Source: Montifringilla adamsi (lineage: Eukaryota > Chordata > Aves > Passeriformes > Passeridae). From it: a stretch of DNA of 64,000 bases. The position numbers were made by a program, and so were the translations under genes. Of this stretch, positions 41,501 to 53,500 are shown one piece after another. How positions within the stretch are numbered: position 1 is the first letter of the stretch; every line of letters starts with the position of its first letter. Where the stretch lies: NCBI GenBank assembly GCA_017590115.1, contig JAGGNK010015558.1:421841-485840 (forward strand). The letters are read 5' to 3'. The notes beneath the pieces were generated by a model. That model saw nothing but the letters and a program-made list of their open reading frames with translations. It made no database searches and had not been told where the DNA came from.

Positions 41501-44500
41501 ATTTTAGGCATTTTGTAAGAAGTCTGCTCTGTCAGAAAAAACCCGCTTAAATTATTTAAAGAGAATCACCGTCTAAACTCGTTTCCAAGGAGTTAATCAC
41601 ACTGCATTCTACCATATGTTAAGTACTATTCAATTAAGCTTCATAAATATACAGAAATGGAAATGGCTACATTACTGTAGTGCATAATTTTCCATTCATA
41701 TTTCTTAAGGTAAGACATAGGTCTCTTCCCATAGCTAACATCATGATTATATATCATTGTTCTATGTGTATGGGAGGGAACTTCAGTAAAGACCTTCAGG
41801 CAAGTTCCCACTGAACTGAAACTGGCATAAGTAACCTCACTAGAAAAGGTGTGTCAGTCAACAGGAGGAAAATATGATTGAAAGAAAAATGTGTTAATGC
41901 TTTACAGTAATGGTTATGAAATTATCCAGAAATTATCTGCATGAAAGAAGCAAGTACTTTGGCTAATTAGGAAGGAGGGGAAGTATAGGTTTTGTGTCAG
42001 ACTAGACTGAGAATTGAATAAATTAGTCTTGCATTTAATTGACATGTCAAGTTAACTAGCCAAAGTGATGCCTGAGGATTTACCTATGGATTCACCTCTT
42101 TGATTTCAGGAATCAGTGCAGTTTTAATTCCTTTAAGCTTTGAAGTGAACAGCATTGTTTGTTGCTGCTACCTTAATTTCATTTATTCAGACATTGTAGC
42201 TATAGAAAAAGAATCGAAAAGTGATTGATCTGGAAAACTGCTGAAACTTGAATGTGGGAGGGTTTTACCTCACACATGTAGTATGAAAGACCTGTACACG
42301 TGACACAGTGAAAAACAGAGTTTAAATCTTTGTGGGGAATATAGGAAAATCTGTGATCTTCATAAACAGCCAAATGCAAACCCAAGGAGCAAAAAGAGGA
42401 CTCTATTTTACTGATGTAATTTGAATATTTTTTTAAAGGAGAGAAATTTGTACACATATGAGTATAAGCAAATTAGTTGCTTTTGGAAAAAATAATTTAT
42501 TTATAGTGGCTTTCATCAAAGTAAGTGGTTTCTAGAGATGTAGAATATTTAATTTGCAACAGAAAAAAACAAAGATTCCAGAAACAATGTGTAGTATCCT
42601 CTAACTCCATATAGTTGATATGAAATTTCCTTCCTGTTCCCTAAGGCAGATTATGCTAATGGTGATTACTCTGTTTAACCTGTTCTTAAAACTGTAAATC
42701 AGATTCATTTGCTTTAGTTTCCCATTGTTAGTTTAGATGGCATTTACAAGAGTGCATTTTTTATCTGTGCTGGTTTCAGCTGGGGTACAGTGAATTTTCT
42801 TCTCAGTGGCTGGCACAGGGCTGTGTTTTGGGTTTGTGCTGAACACAGAGTTGATCATACAGAGATGTTTTTGTTATTGCTGGGCAGGGCTTGCACAGAG
42901 CCAAGGCCTTTTCTGCTTTTGGTACTGCCACACTGGGGAGGGGACTGGGGGTGCTTTGCAGGTTGGGAGGAGATGCAGCCAGGACAGTGACCCAAACTGA
43001 CCAGAGGGATATTCCAGACCCTGTGGCACCAAATTCAGTGTATAAAGTGGGTGAAAGAAGCAGGAAAGGGGGAGACATTTGTGGTGGTGTCATTTGTCTT
43101 CCCAAGTAAGCATTTTGCATGATGGGGCCCTGCTCTCGTGGAGATGGCTGAACACCTGCCAGTGCATGGGAAGCACCTTGGTTTGTTTTGCTCATGTGCA
43201 CAGCCTTTGCTTTCCTATTTAACAGTCCTTTTCTTAGCCCATGAGTTCTCCTGCTTTTACCCTTCTGATTCTCTCCCCAGTTCTTTTGGTAAGAGAGGGG
43301 TGTGTGGGGTTTCTGGCTGGGGTTAAACCACCACTAAGGCTACCTTAGCTAATCTAAGTTGTGGTCTAATGACATTGCATAAAAGCATTTGCTCTATGTT
43401 TATATCAGGGAGGTTGAGAACAATAGGCCTGGCTCTTTTATCATATTTGTGTTAAGGTGAATTTGTTGTAGTCAGGAGAGACATACAATATAAAACTGAT
43501 GCAAGTGTGATGAAAAATAGGTGAAATATGCTTTGCACTACACTGATAAGAAGCCATCTGAAGTGGTACAGGCTCTTTGTCTATGCTTCCAACTCAACAC
43601 TGAATTTTGGCAAGAAGCAAATCTCAGTAACTCAGGGCCTTATTCAGACAGCATAGCTGCTGCTGCCAGCGCTGGAGGTGGCTGATGGGATACCATGATG
43701 AGGACTTAGTTGAGTAAAATTACTTTCATCCCTTGGAACCTGGTAAATAATGATTAGCAACACCCCCAAAAAAGTTATCATAGTTCTGCATATGAAATCA
43801 TTGTGTGTTAATTTTTATATTGTTGTTGCTGAAAGAACTCCTTCTGAGTACATCTCATTTTTCTAAGCTGGAATGTAACTGTGTCCCATACAACATACAC
43901 ATTAAAACAGCATCCTTTGGAGTTAGTGACAGGCCAGCCCCTTACCACCTGCAGAATTGCATGTGAAGACGTGTTTCAGCCTATTTTTTTTCAGGTATGT
44001 CTAATAATATTTTTAATAGTGCCATTTTTTTTCACTGTTCCATAGTGACCAAATTCTTTCTGATTTTCTTTCACTTAGAAAGGGGGAAAGAGGGAAATTT
44101 TTAAAAAGCAGAGGATGATATGACCCATGGAGCTCCCAGTTTGTCAGGGAGCCTCCTGAGCAGGTGTGACATTTTCAGCTACTTTAATTTTTTTTGTCTT
44201 TTTTAATTGAGTATATGCCACATTGAGAACAATTCTAAATTGATTTTTCTGTGTTCACCATATCCCTAATAAGTATGGATGGCTACACAGGTGAGCACAG
44301 GGCTCATTCAGTGCTCAGTGTAAGTTATAATGAGAATAAAATTAAATGGAAATATATAAGAATACGAAGTTGAGGAACATCAGCACCAGTATCTTCCAAG
44401 TTCAAAATCTCATTGATTTATTAGAACAATTAAACTGTTACTTTTGACTCTGCAACAGACAACAGCAAATTTGCCTCTTTTCCATAGCACAAAACACTGG

Positions 44501-47500
44501 TTTTCATGCTCTGCTGGAAGATTTCCTTGTTTCTGAGATACTTGGGGGAAATGAATCAGAGAGGAAGTACTTCTTTTTCCTCTTGGGAATAATGGTGCTG
44601 TTTGTTTAAAACAAATGGCAAAAGGGATTAAATCACAAGGCAGTGTGATACCAAAGTGAAAAATATGTCATTATATGTCACATGCAATTAGTATAATTCA
44701 AGTAACACTTGCTTCTTTTCACTTCTGTAGCAGCCAGATTTTGTTGTTCTGTTACTGATTTTCTCACCTCAAAACACTTTTCTCATTTCTGAAAATAACC
44801 ACAGTAGATGTGGCACTATAACATAACCCTTTAATTAAGGCAGCTAATGATATTCTGGTTTTATTTTGCACATTAATGTATGTAGTAGCTATCCTGTGTA
44901 ATGCCTGTCTGATTTTATTCTTTCTATTATCTTTTCCTTTAGAGTTCATTCATTTGTGAAGGGAAATTTAAAATAGTGCACACCTTTAAGGTTATGAATG
45001 GAGTAAAAAAGATTGCCTGACCCTGTCTTTTGAGGTACCATTGGTGTTGGTGTAAATCTGCACACCATATTCAGGCTTTCATTAACTGCAGTTAATGAAA
45101 GATTCAGCCATCTTCCTGTTGCTGTTACTAAACAGCAACAGGAAGATGGCTGAATCTTTCTCATTTTTCTCACACTTTATGGTTCCACCAACTTCAGTGT
45201 AGTGGTTTGTGGAATTAGTGGTGTCAATGAAATTGGAATTTTGTGGATGATCCCCCTTATATGCAGATTTATTCTTTACATGGATTGTGTTTTTTACAGT
45301 AGGTAGAGGTTTCAGGGGAGTAGAGGGATGAAAGGAGAACATTTCAAAGCAGAAAACAATGGGCAGAGGGTTTTTAGCCAGACAACTGGTTTATAGTGAG
45401 CTGGATCCTGAGATTAGCTCAGGGATGTGCAGAGATGTGACTTAGATAGCAAGTCTGCAGGGAAAGAAGTAATCTTTCAGGAAAAGGGCCACAAAACAAC
45501 AGTGTTGCTGGTTGTTCGATGTTAAGAAGATTCCTTGGGAGGTCTTTGTTGTCCTTGGAAAATGCTTTCTGTGGGTGGAGACCTGGCTACTGTGCCCTGC
45601 TTTAGTACATTAAAATATTTTGTATGTATTTTGTAATGAAGTTAGAGCCTGAAATAGATGCACTAGTGTAAATAAATAATTCATTCTAATAGCTGAAAGA
45701 AGCAGTTTATGGATGATCAAATTTTGCAAGATACTGAGTATGCAAACACACCCTGTAAAACCATGTAGCTAAATCACCAAGTGTATCTGTCTGGCTTATT
45801 TTGAAAAGTATAATCTCATTTTAATTATTTAGTATAATACTTTACATATTCCAAGAAACGGCCTGTAGCATGTTGTGCAAAAATAATGAAGTGTTAGTAA
45901 TATGAAACCTCCTCAGCATCATCTGCTGTTGAATATTTATTAAGACACTGGGGAAGATTGTCTGTCTTGTGCTGGTATTCATCACAGGAGCACCCAACTG
46001 CCTTCCAATAAATCTCATTGGCTGTCACCAAACTGGTAGAGGAGATTTCATGGAGTATATTGTTCCCCCTTGCCAGATGCTGCAGGAAACTTCTTTTGGG
46101 TGTAAATTTTTAATGGGGAAGTAGAGAGGAGGAGCCTTGGTGCTGGTATGGAATTTGCTTATAGTTTAATCAAGTAGGAAGACTTCCAAGAGTCACCTAC
46201 TGAGATTCCTTGACTATTCCTTGGAAGTTTGATCTAGAACTGGGACATAAATGATAAAAAATAGATATGATTTTTCTGTATTTGTTTACGGTCTGTTGTA
46301 GTAAAATCAAACCCATGTAGTTTAAAAGTCACTGAATATATTCCATTATAAAGAATATATGAGAGGCAGGGAAAGTAGGGTATTTGGCAAGGGTGATTTT
46401 TTTTCCCTCTTTATTAACTGAATTGGAAAATATAAGGATAATTGTTGCTGACAGAAAAACTGCAGGGAAGCTGTCTTCTGGGCAGAGCAGTTGAAGCACA
46501 GTGCCACCGGGGAGGGGATGAAGGTGTAGGGAAGGCTCCTGCATTAAACACAGGCAGTTTTGAGCTGAAGTGAAAATGAATACAGGCAGGTGTTTCAAAA
46601 CCTGCAGTAAAGGTGAGGTAGAAGGAGGAGGTGATGCATTTGGGCTTAAGGGTAAGACCAGTGTTGCTCTTAAAATGGAGAAGTGGGAGCAAAAGTGAGG
46701 GAAGTGTGGGTCTAAGTGCTCTCCATGCACTCGAGGGATGAACACACATGCTTATTTGATAATTGTGGGGTTTTATGGCTTTGATGTACAATTTTTCCTT
46801 TACCTCTTATGCACACTGTTTTCACAGCAGTTACATGTTCACAGAGCTTTTAGCAAACAGTTAAAAAGGGCATTCATTTCAAAATATTCAATCACACTGA
46901 AAATTCCTGTGCTTACAATGCAAAGTATGGGGAATGTGCATCTTTTCCAGTTTTTTCTTGATTTTTTCCAAGGACTCCAAGAAGAAAACATGAGCACATC
47001 TACTTCCTGCCAAAAAGGAATAAAAATGGCTGTGCTAATACTCAATATACAGTAAAAAAAATAGTGAATATTTCCCTCAGTTTTGACCTTGGGAGAGAAC
47101 AAGTATCTCTGTGACTATAGATAAGAGGCTTCTCTCAGATGCTCACTCATGTAGTCGTGCTTGTATTTTTTCCTGTATTAATCAACACCAGCAGCTTCTA
47201 TTAAAGGGTAAGATTAGCATGTAATTGATTTGAAACAGGTGCTTTGCCTGATTTTTTTCTTCTGCAGCAATTCTATATATTGACTTAGTGCTCTTCTGCT
47301 GGTCTCTTTGAGTTTTGATCTTGTCAGCTTTTATGAGTAAGAAGTGGTGGATCTGGTCTGCTGTTGGGAAATTACCCTATAAAACCAAAGTGCTTAGGAG
47401 GAGACTTGAGTGTTTTATAAATTACCTCACCCTTTTAGCTTTTGTAACAGAGCTGTGCCCTTCTGCTACTCAAGAAAATGTTTGCCAAAGTCCAGAGCGC

Positions 47501-50500
47501 ACTTCTTTATGTTGCACCTGAAAGAGTGGCCAAACGCTGGGGACTAAATTGCTTTTTTTGCCAAGGTCTTTGATTTTATGTTTATTTCAAAGTGAAAAAA
47601 AAAACAAAACCCAACAAAACAACCCGCAACCAAAGAGCGTTCATAAATATGAGGCAGTTAATCAATACTCTAACATCTGTCTGTGGTAACAGCTCAGAAG
47701 AGGAGTTTTGATGTGTAAATGTCCCCTTTTGTTTCAAAGGGAGTGACTTCATGTTCTAGAGACTGCTTTTTCAGGGTTAATGCTAGCTGGATCTCTTTTT
47801 TTCAGGAGGGAAGGAGATAAAGCCTCACTGCAGCGTTTTATCTTCAGGGTGCAAATTGGGACAGTGTGGGGGTGTGCTGGCAGGCAGCAGAAAGGGGAGC
47901 TGGTTCACTGTCCCTCGAGTCCTTGGTAGTGCTGTCTGTGTCTGTAATTTCATGGCGTTTCTGTTCCTCCATTACACACTCAAGCAGGAGCGTTCCCCAC
48001 CGATGGCAGTTTGTCCGGACTTCAGCCTGCTGGCCAAATGACTTAAGCAGACGATAGTCTGGGAGGAGATGGTTGCAGACCGCTTAGTTTACACCCACAC
48101 TGGGCATCTGAAGGAGGATGAGGCGGCGGGGGTTTTCCGTGCTTCCCCAGCACTGCTGTCAGAGGGCAGGCGAGCAGCCCTGCCCCTGGAGAGGTGCTCT
48201 GTGTGGGTGTGCTGCTGCCCCGGGTGGGGCAGCGGCCCTGCGGCGGCAGCTGGTCGTGTTCCTTGTGATCCTGTGTAGGAAGAGTGTTCTTGGGGTTTTA
48301 TGGGGCTTTCCTCTTGATCATTTGAGTGCAGCTGTGTTTAATGAGCTGGAAGAGAAGTAGGTCAATAAAACATGTGTTCGTTGTTAGCAGAATACCTGTT
48401 GGACCACGTGTTTGTCTGTAATTGACCATCTAAAGCTTCAAAGCTTAGCAGAAAGACAGTTTAATAGGGAGTTCATACTTAAATAAATTAATAATAAGCA
48501 GAAGCAGACAGCTGTCAGGCAGTCTGCCCTCCCAAGGTGAGACTGTGGGTATTTAATGCACAGACAAATTATGATTTAGAGTCAGACTTATTTTTAAGTC
48601 TCTCTTATTGATATGCATTAGAAAAACAGCATGCCAAAAATAGCTTAGAACCCGTGTGCTTCAAAAACCAATACAACTGATAGCATAGCCATGTAACTTG
48701 GTTAAAATTTTAATCAACCTAATCAATTTTAATCAGCGTGCTATGAATTTGATGTCACAGTGACACTATCAGTATTTGAGCTTGAGTTAGTTTTAAAATA
48801 CTTTCTTTGGTAAACACCAGTGTTAGAAATAGTATGTTACTGGCCCTTAATAAAAGAAAAATGACTGCATCATCACATTACTCCAAAACCTGGAGTATAA
48901 GTTGGAACTTTATGATAAATGCCATTTTGGTGGAATAAACATGTATTTTGTGTTTCTTGTGCCAAGAATTAGGTCCAAATTGTCTAGACGAAACTTCTCT
49001 GAAGACTTACGAGGCAAAACCTGAAAACGGACCTGCATTGTTTTACCTAAGCCAGCAACTACACAAAGAGTAGAAACATGCAGAATAATGGCAATCCCAG
49101 TAATTTTACCATGATCAAAAATACAGCATACACATAGAGAAGAGTTGTGTTGCAGACCTTATTCATGATAGACTTTGAATTCTTTCTGTTATCTGTCTTG
49201 TGATAAAAAGTGCACCAACAACTGCTAAGACTAGTTAATTTAGGATATCTTCTGAAATAATTCCTCATCTGCTTTTTGTGTAAAGTTCTTACTCGTGAAG
49301 GTGCTTGTTTGCTTAAGAAATACAGCAGCTAGTTTTTCACAGGGTTGGGCTGGTCAAAAGTAAATAACAGCATTACGATTCCCAGACCAATTTTCTTGCC
49401 TTATTCAGTCAGCTGGGAAATGGATTAGGCTCCTCTTTCCTTGGTAGCTTTAGGGTCAAAATATTTTTCCCAGTGTTTTTTTGAGACCCAATACCAAATT
49501 CAGTTCCTACTGTGAAATCAGCTTTATTGAGTTGTGAAGGGCCTGGTTTGTTGATGGGATGTGGAATCTCAACTGCCAGTGAAACTGCTGGGAGTTGTCC
49601 TCAAATCATCGAGGCTCACATGTAACTTTTCTATAGCAAGTGTTCTGATTTGGATCAGTAGCAGCAGTATCTTGGTTGTTCCAGGGTGATGCCCTGGCGT
49701 TCCAGGTGCCCAGTACCACTGCATAGTGTTCCCTTTCTTCCACCAACTTTAAACAACTGAACCTGCAGTGTGGAAAATCCATTGCAATTTGGGAAAGTCT
49801 TAGTAGGCATTAAAAAAGCAGTCAAAATTGGTCATGGTGAGGAAAGGGAGAGAGGCTGAGGTGCTTGGTGTTCCCGGGGGAATTGGCTGTCTGTTGCTAA
49901 TGAATCTGCATGGAAACCCCTGGGAGCATCATTAGAGACAAAGAGCTGCTGTGGGATTTGCCAGTGGGTTTTTCAGTGGATCCCATGGGAGTTAGGCTGC
50001 CATTTGCTGTTGAACTGTGGTGGCAAATGAGAGCCTGTTACCCTTGAATTCCTTTGAATATCCCAGACCGGTAGACTTAGCACTGGTTGTTAGGTGTCTG
50101 CTTGTGCTTTGCATTATGCATGAGTGCCAGTGTGGGGATTAAATAGAGCAGCTCTGCCATTTCAAATAGCTGTGGCCTGAAGCTGATGTGTCAGCTGTCA
50201 GTCCAAATGAACTTGGTACCAGTTGTTATAAGTACATGTAAAACCGAAACCTAACTCTATTTATTATTTCAGAAGGTTAGTGCTTTTGTGACTCTTCAAC
50301 GTATTTGTTGCTAAAAGTGGCATAAATCACTCTTCATTAAATGCAGTTTTATTATGCAATTTTATTTTGTAAAGAGGGTCAATGTGACAAATCTTGGAGA
50401 GTTACAGCAAGGTAATTGTCTGCAAAATCCATGTGGAGTGTTCCTTCCACCCTCCTGCCACTTTTTTTTCCCCACTTTTTTATTCCCTTTTTTTTCCCCT

Positions 50501-53500
50501 AAAAAAGTGTCCAGCCTGACGTGACCTCAGAGCTAACCCACCTTTGAGCAGGAGTTTGAATCCGAGGCCTTCTGAGATCCAAAGTACAATTGGAATTATC
50601 CTGTGATGCTGTGAAACCAGGGTCAGAGCTGAAGGAGGAACACTAAAGGCTTTCTGTTCAAAACACAGAGACTTGCGAGGTGTTTTTTGTTTGGAGTGTT
50701 TCCTAGTGCCTTGGTTCTCCTGTCCTTTCCACAATCTTCACTATGTGCAGTCTAGCCTTAACATCAAGAGCTCTGATCCTGGAAGAGAGAGAGGAGGGGT
50801 TGAAGGGGGCGAAGGAGAAAATCTGTGGCATTTTTTTGATGTGGAAGTGCTTACATCCTATGACAACAGACAGGAGGTGAGAATCAGCGTGACTAATGAG
50901 TTGTTTACTTGGCTTTTGTATCCCCTGCCCCCCCAGGTACACGGGCTGTGTTTGTTTTTTATGCTATTGATTTCAGATTCCTGCAAATACCATTCCTTTG
51001 TCCTTCACCTTGTCAGCAGTTTGTGAGATACTACTAATCCTCTCCCTTAATGCTGTGGAAAAGATAAGGTAGTTAGGATGCAGAATGCTACCTGTTTTTT
51101 CTTTCTTTTCCTGTACAACAGTACGATATTTTTAGTCAGGAGCTGTCGTTTCTCAGAGTTTGGACGCAGACACTGTTTGGAAAACTGAGGTCCCCTTATA
51201 AACTCCCTTGAGAACTGATCCCACATACGACAGGCCTGCCATCTGCCATTGTTTTCATATTGAGGTGGTCTAAAAAAGTATGGAAAGAGTAGAGCGCCTC
51301 TCTGCAGTTTCCTGATGCTTGTCTTCATGGTACCAGGCCTAAAACCAAGGAAAACGGGGAAAAAAAACTGCATTTGTTTTTTAGTGTTGAATTTGACAGT
51401 GTCTGTGTGATTGAGACAATTTGTGATTGGATCCAGAATTTGTTAGAACAGCCTCTAAACTCCTTTTGCAAAAATTGGTGGGGAAGACTGCTGGGAATGC
51501 CTGGGGTTTCTTTATTCAATGAAACGGTCTTAGCTGAGATTTAAAAGGAGTAAAAGCTGTACTTTAGGAGCATTTAATACTGAGGTGTGGCACAGGCTAC
51601 AAGTCCCAAAAAGGCTGAAGTGCTGTCACAGATCATCTAACATTTGGTCACCGGCCTCAAGCACACCCTTTTTTGCCTTTTGACCAGCTCAGCTTTGAAA
51701 GAGTGGATTTCTCTGGTCTGCTGTTCACTTTTACCTAGGGTATCCATGATGCAGCTGTGGATCTGGCTTGTTCTTAAGAAAATACTTACCTGGAATATTG
51801 TAGGAGAAATATATTTTATGTAAGTGAGAAACAGGTAAAGGGGGTTTCAGTTTGCACATAAATTCTGGGGTCCACGGTACAGAGAGATGCTGACAGCTCT
51901 TGCCTGGTGCAAAAGTGGGAGGGAGCAGAAAGTTGTGTCAAGACTAGACTGTGGAAGGATCTGAGCTACAGCTCAGTTTTGCTAAAGCTTTGGAAATAGT
52001 CAGGGAGTATTTTCTACATTTATCTTACGATGAAAGAAAGACAGTGTAAATGAGCAAGTGGATGACTGTGGCCAGGTAGAGCCCTTTTGTTTGTCCTCTC
52101 TGCGGGGGTGTGGGAGCCTGGCAGCAGGCAGAGCCCAGCCAGGCAGCAGGGCTGTGGGCAGGGGCTGTGCCCCAGCTTTTGCTGGGTGCTGGTGATGTGG
52201 GTGCTGGTCTGGTGGGCGCGCTGTTGAGCCAAACACAGCCTGCCAGAGAGAGCATCTGTCGGCAGCTTGGAGGAGAGCAGGAAAAAGGGTAAGTAAATGC
52301 TGAATTGAAACAAAGGGGATAACACAGAACTCATTTTATGGCTGATTTTGGCAGGTGAATTACAATCACATTGAAGGAAGCTCATAAAAGGCCAGTGGTC
52401 TGTATTTGCTTGACTCTTGATCCATAGTGAATTCTGATGTTTGCCTCAGTGCAGCGGAGACTGAGCCTGGAGAGAGACTGGGGAGTTCCCATGGGTGCCC
52501 CAGCTGCCAGGGGATCATGGGAGAGAGAGCTTCTTGGGTGTCACTTTCTGACAGTCCCTTTGCCTTGCTGTCTGCACAAATAATCAGTTTGTTTTCCTTT
52601 TTTATTTTCATTAAACATCCTCAGCTCTCAAGAGTTCCTTAGTAGACATCAGCTGATGTTTTCAAGTCTGGTTTCAGAAGTTTCCTCCTTGTTTTGGGAG
52701 AGCATTTCAAGAGGAAGGTTTCTCCTACCTTTCTCCTGCTTGGTCACAAGGGCAACTCCGTTTCCTCATGCTATAAAGAGCTCAGGGGAGGCTTCTTGGC
52801 TGCTGTTACTGTTCTACATTACAACGACCAAGGCTGACCGGCAGTTCAGTCCACTTTTCTCAGTCTCCCTTCACCTGAAACTGTTGTTTCCATTTCTAGT
52901 ACTTCTTCCACACTTCACATGCATCCACCCTCAGGGCACATCACGCTGCTGCCTGTGATACCAGCTGGTCTGCTGGCTCAGCTGCTTCCAGCATGGCACT
53001 GGGCAGAGAGACAGCAGCCACCCTCCCTGATGGCAGGCTGAGTGTGCTGGCCTTGGGGACACGTTGTGCTTTTATTAGGCAGAGTCTGTGTTGAGTGCCA
53101 CCTGAAGTACATCCAAAACCAGCCCCTTCCCTCCTCAGTTAGATTAAGCACAACCTTTCCAGCCTGAAGCCACTTGGTGCTCCAGCAGCAGCTGTGCTCT
53201 TACCTCCTGGGTGCTCTCCTGCTGTTCAGGTTTCCCAGATGCAATGTATTTAGGAAAAATAAATAAAAAAGAAGTTGAACTAGTGATAAATCATTTATTT
53301 TGATAGTGACAGGATCTGATTTGTTTTTCCAGAGCGCTGAAGAGTTTCCACTGCTCAGCTCTGCTGCTTGTAGTTATAACAGTTAATGAGAAATGGTTTG
53401 GAAGCAGCTACTGTTTTAATTGCTGAAGCAATTACTGTTTAGTTTTGATGGTGAAAAATAATTGCATGTAAGGTGTTTCTTTTCTGTGTATTTTCAAATT

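Noticed and set aside
42803..43201. 132-codon minus-strand frame
   Set aside because: Antisense of the solo LTR; not a viral or host gene.
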